A DNA stretch of 64,000 bases from JAVJST01 sp965229715 (GTDB taxonomy: Bacteria > Pseudomonadota > Alphaproteobacteria > Rhodospirillales > Casp-alpha2). This document shows, piece by piece, positions 9,087 through 17,778 of this stretch. Within the stretch, counting starts at the first letter, position 1, and every line of letters begins with the position of its first letter. A model generated the notes under the pieces. It was not told the DNA's origin. It worked only from the letters and a program-made list of their open reading frames with translations, and searched no databases. Where the stretch lies: contig CBDDJL010000004.1 in assembly GCA_965229715.1 (NCBI GenBank), positions 434,001 through 498,000 on the forward strand. The letters are read 5' to 3'. A program made the position numbers and the translations under genes.

Positions 9087-9239
9087 TTGTCGGCCGGCGC
9101 TAATCGGCGTCATCATAAAAACTGATACTCATAATTTCATCTTAGGCCAGCGGCCCGGACCATGTATCTAGGGTTCGAAGCCTCGTGGACTGCGTATCCG
9201 CGTGGGCGCATATCTCTCTCGACGCCAAGGACATCCGAT

Positions 9240-10571
9240 ATGAGCGCAGACGACACGCCGACCGCCCCTCCCATCGAAACGGACTGGGACACCGACGCCA
9301 TCGTTGCGCGGCGCGACCGGTTCTTTTCCGCCTCGCAGCGAAAGTTCGTTCCCTATCAGACGCCATTGATCCTGCAGCGCGGCCAGGGTCAGTACGTCTG
9401 GGACGAACGCGACAACGCCTATGTCGACCTGCTGGGCATGAATCTCTGCATTTCCGTCGGCCATGCGCATCCGCGCGTCGTCGAGGCGGCGAGCGCACAG
9501 ATGGCGCAGCTGACGCACTGCACGACCATGTTCTATCACCCCGTTGCGGCGCACTATGCCGAGGAACTGACGGCAACCATGCCGGCGGGCGAGGAATGGG
9601 TCGCCCATTTCACCAACAGCGGCGCCGAGGCCATCGACCTCGCCCTGATGATGGCGAGGAGCTATACCGGCCGCAACGATGTGCTGGCGCTTCGCAGCGG
9701 TTATCACGGTGCAACCTACGGCGCGCAGAGCGTCACCGGCATCAGCGGCTTTCGACACAACATCGCGCAGCTCGGCGGCGTCGCGTTTGTGCCGGAACCC
9801 AATCAGTATCGCGGCATCTTCGGCGAAGGGGTCGATCCCTACCTCGACGAAATCGAGCGCGTGACCCATTCCGGCACCACCGGCGGCCTCGCCGGCATGA
9901 TCATCGAACCGGTTCAGGGTTACGGCGGCATCGTACCCATGCCGTTGGGCTATATCGCCGGTGCGGCGGAGCGCGTGCGCGCCGCCGGCGGCCTGTTGAT
10001 CATCGACGAGGTGCAGAGCGGCGTCGGACGAACCGGCGATCATTTCTGGGCGTTCGAGGAACACGGCGTGACCCCGGATATCGTGGTGATGGCCAAGGGC
10101 ATCGGCAACGGCATTCCGCTGGGCGCCGTCGTCGCCCGGCGCGCAGTCGCCGAAGTGATGGCCGACAAGTTCCTGTTTCACACCTACGGCGCCAATCCGG
10201 TCGCCTGCTCGGCCGGGCGGGCGGTGCTGCGGATCATGGCCGACGAAAAGCTCGCCGAGAACGCCGGGACGGTCGGTGCGGCGCTCAAGGCGCGGCTTGA
10301 GGATCTGCGGCAAAAGTACGACGTCATCGGCGATGTGCGCGGCAAAGGCCTGATGATGGCCATCGAACTGGTCAAGGACCGCAAAACGAAGGAACCCGAC
10401 CCGGAGACGACCGCCGCCGTATTCGAGGAGACCCGGCAAGCCGGATTGATCGTCAGCAAATCGGGGCCGCACCGCAGCGTGCTCAGAATGGTGCCGCCGC
10501 TGTGTCTCGCCATGGAGGACGTCGAGACGGTCGCCGCCGGACTCGACCGATGTTTCGACGCGGTTTCCTAA
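9240..10571 (+). CDS. Class III pyridoxal-phosphate aminotransferase
   Basis: The 443-residue product is a fold-type I aminotransferase of the AGXT2/4-aminobutyrate group. IIDEVQSGVGRTG holds the PLP-ring aspartate, and MAKGIGNGIPLGA holds the Schiff-base lysine. I placed the start at the ATG at 9240, preceded by AAGGAC. An upstream TTG/ATG frame extension of 26 codons looks non-coding. It lies 153 bases after the LysR gene in the same direction and may share its control. Family members transaminate alanine, beta-alanine, GABA, taurine or dimethylarginine; the neighbouring amine genes hint at an amino acid released in that pathway. Confidence 0.85.
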   Translation: MSADDTPTAPPIETDWDTDAIVARRDRFFSASQRKFVPYQTPLILQRGQGQYVWDERDNAYVDLLGMNLCISVGHAHPRVVEAASAQMAQLTHCTTMFYHPVAAHYAEELTATMPAGEEWVAHFTNSGAEAIDLALMMARSYTGRNDVLALRSGYHGATYGAQSVTGISGFRHNIAQLGGVAFVPEPNQYRGIFGEGVDPYLDEIERVTHSGTTGGLAGMIIEPVQGYGGIVPMPLGYIAGAAERVRAAGGLLIIDEVQSGVGRTGDHFWAFEEHGVTPDIVVMAKGIGNGIPLGAVVARRAVAEVMADKFLFHTYGANPVACSAGRAVLRIMADEKLAENAGTVGAALKARLEDLRQKYDVIGDVRGKGLMMAIELVKDRKTKEPDPETTAAVFEETRQAGLIVSKSGPHRSVLRMVPPLCLAMEDVETVAAGLDRCFDAVS

Positions 10572-10712
10572 ACCTGGCCGGCGCTTCGTCCTGATCGCCG
10601 GCGTGCTGGCCCCTTGGTACCGACCGCCGGGTGGATGGCCGTGTACGTTTCCGCTTAGCGGTGCGGGCGCTCCATCCCCCGGCATCGAAATTCGCATATT
10701 ATCTTTCATAAA

Positions 10713-10752
10713 ATAGGAAATAATACTTGATAATTTTGGTATTTTATCCTAT
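10713..10752. repeat. Imperfect inverted repeat in AT-rich gap
   Basis: Bases 10713-10726 and 10739-10752 are inverted repeats of 14 bases with two mismatches (outer arms ATAGGA / TCCTAT), around a 12-base loop. There is no T-run directly after it on either strand, so it does not look like an intrinsic terminator. It overlaps the promoter-like element and could be an operator. Confidence 0.5.
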
Positions 10753-10755
10753 ATT
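10727..10755 (+). promoter_or_regulatory. Sigma70-like promoter facing an orphan region
   Basis: TTGATA (10727-10732) and TATATT (10750-10755) are separated by exactly 17 bases, which is close to the sigma70 consensus. The predicted transcript would start near 10762 and run into sequence without a convincing gene, toward the 3' end of hemF. The AT-rich background makes chance matches more likely, so this is tentative. Confidence 0.4.
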
Positions 10756-10989
10756 TATCATTGCTTTTTGCGATGGTGAATAAAGTAAGCGTTACGGTAT
10801 CGACGGGTTGCCGGCGGGACTCGCCCATACACCGGCAATCGGCCTACGCACCTTTCGCGCCGCGCCTTGCAAATGAACGATCGGCGGCCGTTTCCGCAGC
10901 GTGGGGCATGGTTGGCGAACACCGCAGCCTACAAATGCGGTCCGCCCGGGGGTGCATGAGCATTTCTCTACAAAACTCTACAAAATCCG

Positions 10990-11007
10990 GAATTCATCAA
11001 TGAATTC
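10990..11007. repeat. Perfect 8-base-arm palindrome
   Basis: GAATTCAT-CA-ATGAATTC is a perfect inverted repeat with a 2-base spacer. It lies about 230 bases downstream of the promoter-like element and about 180 bases beyond the 3' end of hemF. Its function is unknown. It could be a protein-binding dyad or a relic of a mobile element end. Confidence 0.6.
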
Positions 11008-11190
11008 AATGGTCCGAATTTCACAAAGAATAGGATGAAGATCGGCAGACGATAGCCTGGGAATAGGCTGGAACCGGCCATTTCGGTCGCGGGCCACACC
11101 CTTCGAGCTGCCCACGGCTAAGCCTTCGGGGGACGCGCAGATCATCAGTGCAAGCCACGCAACATGCGCGCCGGTCTGCTACATCGCGGA

Positions 11191-12108
11191 TTAGGGCCAC
11201 GCGACGTCAGGCGGCAACGACATCAGGATGGCGTCCGTGTTGCCGCCGGTCTTGAGGCCGAACAGCGTGCCGCGGTCGTACAACAGGTTGAACTCGACGT
11301 AGCGGCCGCGTTTGATGCGCTGCGCCTGTTTCTCTTCGTCGGTCCATTCCCGGTCGAATTTGTTTCTGACGATCGACGGATAGGCGTTGATGAAGGCGTC
11401 GCCGACATCGCGGGTGAAGGCGAAGTCCGCATCCCAGTCGCCGCTGTCGAGATTGTCATAGAAGATGCCGCCGACGCCGCGCATCTCGCCCCGATGGGGC
11501 AGGAAGAAGTACTCGTCGCACCATTTCTTGAACGCCGGATAGTACTCCGGGTCATGGGCATCGCACGCCGCCCTGTAGGCGGCGTGGAAGGCTCCGGTTT
11601 CGTCGTCGTCGGGAAACACCGGCGTAAGGTCGCCGCCGCCGCCGAACCAAGTCTTCGAGGTCACGATCATGCGGGTGTTCATGTGCGAGATCGGCACCCA
11701 CGGGTTGCGCGGATGAATGACGACCGAGATCCCCGATGCCCAGAACCGGGGATCCTGGTCGGCGCCCGGGATTCGGCTCCGGAACTCGTCGGAAAACACG
11801 CCCCATACCGTCGATATGTTCACCCCGGCCTTCTCGAAGACGCGGCCTTCGCGCAGCACCGACATCTCGCCGCCGCCGCCGTCGGCGCCGCCGCGCGCCG
11901 CGTCATCGCCTGATTTCGCCTGATCGGCCGCCGCACCGCGGCTCCAAGGCGAGCGCTCGAACCGCCCCGGGTCGATCCCGTCCGTACCGTTGGGCCCGCT
12001 GCAATCGTCCTCGCAGGCCTCAAGCGCAGCGCACAACCGATCCCGGACATTGGCGAACCATTCGGCGGCCCGTTGCTTGCGGTTATCGAGCAGATCGTCG
12101 TTCGACAT
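11191..12108 (-). CDS. hemF: Oxygen-dependent coproporphyrinogen III oxidase
   Basis: The 305-residue protein matches aerobic HemF over its length, with WFGGGGDLTP, the FFLPHRGEMRGVGGIFYD segment and the C-terminal RGRYVEFNLLYDRGT signature. The enzyme decarboxylates two propionates of coproporphyrinogen III to give protoporphyrinogen IX in heme synthesis, using O2. It is the last gene of a leftward VOC protein-trmL-hemF group, with a 6-base gap after trmL. It lies beside the divergent cytochrome bc1 operon, a heme consumer. The order suits an aerobic respiring bacterium. Confidence 0.96.
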   Translation of the reverse strand: MSNDDLLDNRKQRAAEWFANVRDRLCAALEACEDDCSGPNGTDGIDPGRFERSPWSRGAAADQAKSGDDAARGGADGGGGEMSVLREGRVFEKAGVNISTVWGVFSDEFRSRIPGADQDPRFWASGISVVIHPRNPWVPISHMNTRMIVTSKTWFGGGGDLTPVFPDDDETGAFHAAYRAACDAHDPEYYPAFKKWCDEYFFLPHRGEMRGVGGIFYDNLDSGDWDADFAFTRDVGDAFINAYPSIVRNKFDREWTDEEKQAQRIKRGRYVEFNLLYDRGTLFGLKTGGNTDAILMSLPPDVAWP

Positions 12109-12114
12109 GTATCG

Positions 12115-12591
12115 CTAGGCTCCTTTGCCGTCGTCCGGCCACGCGTCGAGTTGTCGAAGCGCCTCCGCCGTCGAGATAGCCGCTGCGGCGGCAACGTTCA
12201 ATGAACGCATCCCGGATGCAACCGGTATCACGACGCGGGCGTCGGCGATTTGATGTATATCATCCGGGACGCCGGCACTTTCCCGGCCGACGAGCAATCT
12301 GTCGCCGGCCTGGAACCGGAATCTGTCGAGCCTTTCCGCCCCGGCGGTCGTCAGCAGCACGATTCGGGCGTCGCCCGGCAATTGCGTATGAAATGCCTGC
12401 CAAGACGCGTGGCGGAATACATCGGTTTTCTCGAGATAATCCATGCCGGCCCGGCGCATGCGCTTTTCGTCCCACACGAAACCGCAGGGTTCGATTACAT
12501 CGACGCCGATACCGAAGCAGGCGGCGGTCCGCATGATCGCTCCCGCGTTTTGCGGGATATCCGGTTCATAGAGCGCGATACGGATCGGCAA
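12115..12591 (-). CDS. trmL: tRNA (cytidine(34)-2'-O)-methyltransferase
   Basis: The SPOUT-class methyltransferase starts with RIALYEPDIPQNAG and ends with the knot segment VVIPVASGMRSLNVAAAAAI, both typical of TrmL. It 2'-O-methylates the wobble base of tRNA-Leu isoacceptors. No ATG fits the usual N-terminus. A TTG at 12591 gives 158 residues, the normal family length, and begins 9 bases past the stop of the upstream VOC gene. A CTG at 12603 is the alternative. Longer frames upstream translate the overlapping VOC gene out of frame and should be ignored. Confidence 0.88.
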   Translation of the reverse strand: MPIRIALYEPDIPQNAGAIMRTAACFGIGVDVIEPCGFVWDEKRMRRAGMDYLEKTDVFRHASWQAFHTQLPGDARIVLLTTAGAERLDRFRFQAGDRLLVGRESAGVPDDIHQIADARVVIPVASGMRSLNVAAAAAISTAEALRQLDAWPDDGKGA

Positions 12592-12599
12592 CGGATACG

Positions 12600-12983
12600 T
12601 CAGGCCGGCGACGCGTGGCAGACCGTGCAGAGCTTGTTGCCCTCGGGGTCCCGGAAATAGGCGCCGTAGTAGTTCGGATGATAGTGCTCGCGGACGGCCG
12701 GCGCGCCCTCTTCGGCGCCGCCATTCGCCATCGCCGCCGCGAATGCGGCATCGACGCTGGATCGGTCCGGCGCGACAAAGGCAACCATCATGCCATTGCC
12801 GACCGTCGCGGGTTTCCCGTCGAACGGACCGAGAATCCACACCTGGTCGCCCTCGGTCTCGCCGTAACCGATGCCGTGTTCCGACGCGTAAAATCGGGTG
12901 TGCCCGAGCGCGCCCAAGACCGCGTCATAGAACGTGCCGGAACGCGCAATGTCGTTGCTGCCGATGGTGACGTGACTGAACAT
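12600..12983 (-). CDS. VOC/glyoxalase-fold protein
   Basis: The 127-residue protein has the beta-alpha-beta-beta-beta pattern of the vicinal oxygen chelate family, with HVTIGSNDIARSGTFYDAVL at the start and GAYFRDPEGNKLCTV at the end. Family members are metal-dependent lyases or dioxygenases, or bind antibiotics; this type is a common, functionally unassigned lactoylglutathione-lyase-like protein. It is first in a group with trmL and hemF and diverges from petA across a 213-base gap. No specific substrate can be assigned. Confidence 0.8.
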   Translation of the reverse strand: MFSHVTIGSNDIARSGTFYDAVLGALGHTRFYASEHGIGYGETEGDQVWILGPFDGKPATVGNGMMVAFVAPDRSSVDAAFAAAMANGGAEEGAPAVREHYHPNYYGAYFRDPEGNKLCTVCHASPA

Positions 12984-13196
12984 ATGGAAATACTCCGATC
13001 CGGATGGTTGGGCGCATCTAGGCCTTTCAAACGCAAGGCAGATGCAGTATACGCAAACCCGTCCTAAACGCGCGTTCTTTGGCTGTTTCGAGGCGCTTTT
13101 TTTGCTTTCGACGCTGGCAGTTGCGGGCCGGCGTGCTAACGTAGCAGCACTAAACCGGGGATAAGAACAGGTTTGATCCGATCGGAGGGGGCTTAA

Positions 13197-13754
13197 ATGT
13201 CAGATACCGCGAATCCCGCGACCCATGCACCGGAAGACGACGACAAGAATCGTCGCGATTTCCTGATCGTCACGACCGCCACGCTCGGCGGCGTCGGCGC
13301 CGCCCTGACGGCGTGGCCGTTCATCGATACGATGAACCCGGCTGCCGACACGTTGGCGTTGTCATCGACGGAAGTCGACCTGTCCCCCATCGAGGAAGGA
13401 CAGAGCATCACCGTCGTTTGGCGCGGCAAACCGGTTTTCATCCGCTATCGCACACAGGCCGAGATCGATGAAGCGCGCAGCGTTGCCGCAGCCGAACTGG
13501 TCGATCCGGAAACCGACGCCGATCGCGTGCAGAAGCCGGAGTGGCTGATCATGGTCGGCGTCTGCACCCATCTGGGCTGCATTCCGCTGGGCCAGAAGAC
13601 CGGCGAACCAAAAGGCGAGTACGGCGGCTGGTTCTGCCCGTGCCACGGCTCGCACTACGACACTTCCGGCCGGATCCGCAAGGGCCCGGCGCCCAAGAAC
13701 CTGCCTATCCCGACGTATTCGTTCCTGAGCGATACGACCGTGAAGATCGGCTGA
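13197..13754 (+). CDS. petA: Ubiquinol-cytochrome c reductase, Rieske iron-sulfur subunit
   Basis: The 185-residue protein has a twin-arginine type anchor (NRRDFL near residues 19-24 followed by a hydrophobic stretch to about residue 42). The two Rieske cluster boxes are CTHLGC and CPCHGSHYD. It forms the 2Fe-2S subunit of cytochrome bc1, taking electrons from ubiquinol to cytochrome c1 on the periplasmic side. The ATG follows a GGAGGGG Shine-Dalgarno. petB follows after 11 bases. Length and motifs are fully typical. Confidence 0.97.
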   Translation: MSDTANPATHAPEDDDKNRRDFLIVTTATLGGVGAALTAWPFIDTMNPAADTLALSSTEVDLSPIEEGQSITVVWRGKPVFIRYRTQAEIDEARSVAAAELVDPETDADRVQKPEWLIMVGVCTHLGCIPLGQKTGEPKGEYGGWFCPCHGSHYDTSGRIRKGPAPKNLPIPTYSFLSDTTVKIG

Positions 13755-13765
13755 GGAGAAACATC

Positions 13766-15037
13766 ATGGCTTCGAAGATGATGGAAAACCCGGTCGTCAA
13801 GTGGATTGAATACCGCCTGCCGATCTTCAGCTTCCTGGATCACTCCATCGGCTCGGGTTACCCGACGCCGAAAAACCTCAATTACATGTGGAACTTCGGC
13901 TCTCTCGCCGGCGTCATTCTGGTCGTCATGATCGCGACCGGTATCGTGCTCGCGATGCAGTATACGGCCCATGTCGATTATGCCTTCGCCTCGGTCGAGC
14001 GCATCATGCGCGACGTGAACTACGGCTGGCTGATCCGCTACATTCACATGAACGGCGCGTCGATGTTCTTCATCGTCGTCTACATCCATATTTTCCGGGG
14101 CCTCTACTACGGCTCCTACAAGGCGCCGCGCGAGTTGCTCTGGATCATCGGCGTCTTCATCCTGCTGGCGATGATGGCCACCGCGTTCATGGGCTATGTC
14201 CTGCCCTGGGGCCAGATGAGCTTCTGGGGCGCCACCGTGATCACCAACCTGTTCTCCGCCATACCGCTGATCGGCGACGCGCTGGTGACATGGCTGTGGG
14301 GCGGGTTCTCAGTCGATAACCCGACGCTGAACCGTTTCTTCGCGCTGCACTACCTGATGCCTTTCGTGATCCTCGGTCTGGTGGTCGTGCACATCTGGGC
14401 GCTGCACCGCTTTGGCTCGAACAATCCGGTCGGCGTCGACGTCAAGGGCCCACAGGACCAGATCCCGTTCCATCCGTACTACACGGTCAAGGATCTGTTC
14501 GGCCTCGGCGTGTTCCTGATCTTCTTCATGTTGTTCGTGTTTTACGCGCCGAACTATCTCGGCCACCCGGACAACTACATCGAAGCGAACCCGTTGGTGA
14601 CGCCGCCGCATATCGTGCCGGAATGGTATTTCCTGCCGTTCTACGCGATCCTGCGGGCCTTCACGTCGGACTTCTTCCTCTATCAGATCGTGTCGCTCGG
14701 CGGTTGGCTGATGTCGGCGAAACTTGCCGGTGTGCTGGCCATGTTCGCTTCGATCATCGTGCTGATGCTGCTGCCGTGGCTCGATCGCTCGAAGGTTCGC
14801 AGCTCAAAATTCCGGCCGATCTATAAACAGTTCTTCTGGATATTCCTGCTCGATTGCATCGTGCTCGGCTACATCGGCGCCAAGCCGGCGGAGGGCACGT
14901 TCCTGATCGTCGGCCAGATCGCCACGACTTACTACTTCTTCCACCTGATCATCCTGGTGCCGCTGCTCGGGATTCTCGAGCGGCCGAAACCGGTGCCCGA
15001 GAGTATCTCGGCCGCCGTCACCAAGGCTGCATCGTGA
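13766..15037 (+). CDS. petB: Ubiquinol-cytochrome c reductase, cytochrome b subunit
   Basis: The 423-residue polytopic membrane protein carries the paired heme histidines in helices B and D (YIHMNGASMFFIVVYIHIF and FALHYLMPFVILGLVVVHIW). It also has the Qo-site PEWY motif (VPEWYFLPFYAILR). It binds the low- and high-potential b hemes and both quinone sites of complex III. I took the ATG at 13766, preceded by GAGGAGA and starting MASKMMENPVVKW. The frame is open further upstream but overlaps petA and is non-coding there. Alphaproteobacterial length is normal. Confidence 0.97.
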   Translation: MASKMMENPVVKWIEYRLPIFSFLDHSIGSGYPTPKNLNYMWNFGSLAGVILVVMIATGIVLAMQYTAHVDYAFASVERIMRDVNYGWLIRYIHMNGASMFFIVVYIHIFRGLYYGSYKAPRELLWIIGVFILLAMMATAFMGYVLPWGQMSFWGATVITNLFSAIPLIGDALVTWLWGGFSVDNPTLNRFFALHYLMPFVILGLVVVHIWALHRFGSNNPVGVDVKGPQDQIPFHPYYTVKDLFGLGVFLIFFMLFVFYAPNYLGHPDNYIEANPLVTPPHIVPEWYFLPFYAILRAFTSDFFLYQIVSLGGWLMSAKLAGVLAMFASIIVLMLLPWLDRSKVRSSKFRPIYKQFFWIFLLDCIVLGYIGAKPAEGTFLIVGQIATTYYFFHLIILVPLLGILERPKPVPESISAAVTKAAS

Positions 15038-15054
15038 GTAGACGAGGGAGAACG

Positions 15055-15837
15055 ATGATGAAAAAGACAATTTCCTCGCTTGCTCTGGCCGCCACGCTGG
15101 CTCTCGGCTCGTTTGCGGGTTTCGGCGATGACGCCAAGGCCGCCGCCAAGGACATCTCTTATCCCGACCGATCATGGTCCTGGGAAGGCCCGTTCGGCAC
15201 CTTCAATCGGGCGGCTTTACGCCGCGGCCTTCAGGTCTACGCCGAGGTCTGCAGCTCATGTCACAGCCTTGAGCTGGTTGCCTATCGCAACCTGCAGGAC
15301 TTCGGCATGTCGGAAGCCGAGGTCAAGGCCTTCGCCGCGCAGTTCGAGGTCATGGACGGACCGGACGAAGAAGGCGAGATGTTCTTCCGCCCGGCAAAAC
15401 CGGCCGATCGGTTTGCCCAGCCGTTCGCCAACGACAACGCGGCCCGGGCGTCCAACGGTGGCGCCCTGCCGCCGGATCTGTCGTTGATGACCAAGGCCCG
15501 TGCGAACGGCGCCGATTATCTTCATGCCCTGTTGGTCGGCTATGAGGAACCGCCGGCCGATTTCGATCTACTCGAAGGCATGAACTACAACGCCTATTTC
15601 CCGGGCCACCAGATCGCCATGGCGCCGCCGATCGGCGACGACTACGTGAGCTATGCGGACGGAACCGAAGCCTCGGCGGAGCAGATCGCAGCCGACGTAA
15701 CGGCCTTCCTCGCATGGGCCGCCGAGCCCGAGTTGGAAGAGCGCAAGCGCCTTGGTATCAAGGTGATCATCTTCCTGGTGGTCTTCACCGGCTTCGCCTA
15801 TGCACTGAAACGCAAGATCTGGTCGGACCTGCACTGA
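15055..15837 (+). CDS. petC: Ubiquinol-cytochrome c reductase, cytochrome c1 subunit
   Basis: The 260-residue protein starts with a signal peptide (MMKKTISSLALAATLALGSF), has the heme c motif CSSCH near residue 67, an axial methionine candidate in HQIAMAPPI and a C-terminal membrane anchor (VIIFLVVFTGFAYAL). It passes electrons from the Rieske centre to cytochrome c in complex III. It follows petB by 17 bases with a GAGGGAG ribosome-binding site, and an intrinsic terminator closes the operon. Two adjacent ATG codons make the exact first residue uncertain by one. Confidence 0.97.
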   Translation: MMKKTISSLALAATLALGSFAGFGDDAKAAAKDISYPDRSWSWEGPFGTFNRAALRRGLQVYAEVCSSCHSLELVAYRNLQDFGMSEAEVKAFAAQFEVMDGPDEEGEMFFRPAKPADRFAQPFANDNAARASNGGALPPDLSLMTKARANGADYLHALLVGYEEPPADFDLLEGMNYNAYFPGHQIAMAPPIGDDYVSYADGTEASAEQIAADVTAFLAWAAEPELEERKRLGIKVIIFLVVFTGFAYALKRKIWSDLH

Positions 15838-15858
15838 CCGGGTTTTGATCGCGAAAAT

Positions 15859-15886
15859 AAAAGCCCCGCCTCGGCGGGGCTTTTTC
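15859..15886 (+). terminator. Rho-independent terminator of petABC
   Basis: GCCCCGC-CTCG-GCGGGGC (stem 15863-15880 counting its closing pairs) is followed by TTTTTCTT, and an A-run precedes it. It lies 25 bases after the petC stop and can also act for the converging amidotransferase gene. Confidence 0.9.
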
Positions 15887-15900
15887 TTAATGATGACGCG

Positions 15901-16602
15901 TTATCCGGCCAGGGCCATCCACCGCCCCGTGACATCGCGGCAGAACGCCTTCGAGTTCTCCTCGTGCGCCTCGAACTGGTCTGGCAGCCAGTCCTCATAA
16001 CCGGGCTTTTTCGCAGCAAGGTCCTCGACATTGTGATCGATCCACTCATAGACAACCGATCGGTCGACTTCGAAGTGGAATTGCGTGGCATACGTCGCCC
16101 GGCCGACCCGAAAGGCCTGGTTTTCATAACGCCCATTCGTCGCCAGATGGACGGCGCAGGGCGGCAAGTCGTAATGATCGGTATGCCATTGGAACAGCGA
16201 CAGCGGTCGCTCCAAACGGCTCAACACCGGATCGGCGGCAGCGGCTTCCGTCGGTTCGATCGTCTCGAAGCCGAACTCGAAATCGCCGGCGAGATGCAGC
16301 GGCGCATCGAACGCGCGGGCAATCAACTGGGCGCCGAGACAGATGCCGAGCACCGGTTTCTCGCGCTCGGTATACGCCCGGATCAACGACGTCAGATCCG
16401 GAAAATAGGGGCAACGGTCGTCATCGGCGGCGTTCATGGCGCCGCCCATGATGATCATGCCATCGTACGACATTGCATCGTGCGGAAACGGCTCGCCGGA
16501 TTCGCCCCAGTAAACCTCGATATCCCCGCCCTCGGACCGGATCGTTTCTCCGACCACGGCAAGCGACGCTACTTCATGGTGTTCAACAGCAAGAATTCGC
16601 AT
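15901..16602 (-). CDS. Class I glutamine amidotransferase-like protein
   Basis: The 233-residue protein is a free-standing class I GATase similar to the glutaminase part of GMP synthetase. The nucleophile is in LGICLGAQ, the catalytic His and Glu in TQFHFEVD, and an oxyanion-type glycine stretch is IIMGGAMN. Homologues include YfeJ/GuaA-like proteins thought to hydrolyse glutamine or gamma-glutamyl compounds. I chose the ATG at 16602 (MRILAVEHHE) over an upstream candidate because the family starts with this beta strand. It converges on petC across the terminator. The substrate is unknown. Confidence 0.85.
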   Translation of the reverse strand: MRILAVEHHEVASLAVVGETIRSEGGDIEVYWGESGEPFPHDAMSYDGMIIMGGAMNAADDDRCPYFPDLTSLIRAYTEREKPVLGICLGAQLIARAFDAPLHLAGDFEFGFETIEPTEAAAADPVLSRLERPLSLFQWHTDHYDLPPCAVHLATNGRYENQAFRVGRATYATQFHFEVDRSVVYEWIDHNVEDLAAKKPGYEDWLPDQFEAHEENSKAFCRDVTGRWMALAG

Positions 16603-16686
16603 TTTGGCCCATTCGACACCGCATCTACCCGGCACGGTATCGTGTGTGTTGCGACAAGCAACAGCCCGATTGGGATAGTCTGCCTG

Positions 16687-17778
16687 TCATGCTGCGTCAG
16701 GATAGAGCGCTCGTAACCCGGCCTCAGACGCTTCGGCGACACCGCGTTCGGTGATCAGACCGGTAATCAGCCGTGCCGGCGTCACGTCGAACGCCGGGTT
16801 GGCCGCCGGAACGCCTTCGGCCGTAATCGTCACCGTTTCCAGCGTACCGGCATCGGTACGCCCGGTAAGGCGGGTCACCTCATCGGCGCCGCGTTCCTCG
16901 ATCGGAACATTGCGAACGCCATCGGCGATGGTCCAGTCGATAGTCGGACCGGGCAACGCGACGAAAAACGGCACGCCGTTATCGTGTGCGGCCAGCGCCT
17001 TCAGATAGGTCCCGATCTTGTTGCAAACGTCTCCGGCACGGGTGGTACGGTCGGTGCCGGTGATGCACATGTCGACCCGACCGTGCTGCATCAGGTGGCC
17101 GCCGGCATTGTCGACAATCAGCGTATGCGGCACACCGTGCTGCAACAGCTCGAACGCCGTCAGACTGGCGCCCTGATTGCGGGGCCGTGTTTCGTCGACC
17201 CAGACATGAACCGGTATACCGGCATTATGCGCCTTGTAGATCGGCGCCGTGGCCGTCCCCCAGTCCACGGTCGCCAGCCAGCCGGCGTTGCAATGGGTCA
17301 GAACGTTGACGGGTTCGCCGTTTTTCCTGTTCGCGATCTCGCTGATCAGTGCGAGACCGTGATCGCCGATCAAGGAGCATATCCCGACATCTTCGTCACA
17401 GATTTCAGCCGCCAGACCGTAGGCCGCCGCAGAACGTTCTGTCTGGTTCAGCGGTTGCAGCCGGTTCCGCATCCGATCCAGCGCCCAACGCAGGTTGACG
17501 GCCGTCGGCCGGGCCGCAAGCAACAGGTCATGAGCAGCAGCCAACCCCGTATCCGAAGGATCTGCCCGCATCGCCAACGCCATGCCATAGGCTGCCGTCG
17601 CGCCGATCAGCGGCGCACCGCGCACCAACATATCGCGGATAGCAACTTCCGCGTCCTCTGCGGAGACCAAACGGGCGATCTCGAACACATGCGGCAGTTT
17701 TGTCTGGTCGATGATTTCGACCGTTTCGCCGTCTTCGGCGAGCCAGATGGTCCGGTAAGGTGTGCCGTCGATTTTCAC
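16687..17778 (-). CDS. mtnA: S-methyl-5-thioribose-1-phosphate isomerase
   Basis: The 363-residue protein matches MtnA, an eIF2B-fold isomerase, with RGAPLIGATAAYGMALA, the catalytic region around LTHCNAGWLAT and ITGTDRTTRAGDVCNKIGTY. It converts methylthioribose-1-phosphate to methylthioribulose-1-phosphate in methionine salvage. It is third in a gene set with mtnP and a GNAT protein, its ATG overlapping the GNAT stop by 4 bases. Downstream salvage genes (mtnB, mtnC, mtnD) are not in this window. Confidence 0.95.
   Translation of the reverse strand: MKIDGTPYRTIWLAEDGETVEIIDQTKLPHVFEIARLVSAEDAEVAIRDMLVRGAPLIGATAAYGMALAMRADPSDTGLAAAHDLLLAARPTAVNLRWALDRMRNRLQPLNQTERSAAAYGLAAEICDEDVGICSLIGDHGLALISEIANRKNGEPVNVLTHCNAGWLATVDWGTATAPIYKAHNAGIPVHVWVDETRPRNQGASLTAFELLQHGVPHTLIVDNAGGHLMQHGRVDMCITGTDRTTRAGDVCNKIGTYLKALAAHDNGVPFFVALPGPTIDWTIADGVRNVPIEERGADEVTRLTGRTDAGTLETVTITAEGVPAANPAFDVTPARLITGLITERGVAEASEAGLRALYPDAA

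Larger units (their letters stand above)
10572..11190. other. 619-base convergent intergenic region, AT-rich with repeats, no convincing gene
   Basis: The gap lies between two converging genes, so ordinary promoters are not expected. Bases about 10690-10770 are strongly AT-rich. The region holds a promoter-like element, an imperfect hairpin, a 10-base tandem duplication (tctacaaaac / tctacaaaat, about 10970-10989) and a perfect palindrome. An open frame from about 10761 to 11003 has no recognisable features and unlikely composition, so I did not call it. It may encode a small RNA or be the scar of a lost element. Confidence 0.6.

Noticed and set aside
9168..10709. 513-codon minus-strand open frame
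   Set aside because: Antisense to the class III aminotransferase, rich in His, Arg and Gly, with no motif.
10761..11003. 80-codon frame behind the orphan promoter
   Set aside because: No ribosome-binding site for its TTG start and no recognisable composition; left as non-coding.
12600..12840. N-terminal extension of trmL to an ATG at 12840
   Set aside because: The extension is Arg/Gly-rich and is the VOC gene read in the wrong frame.
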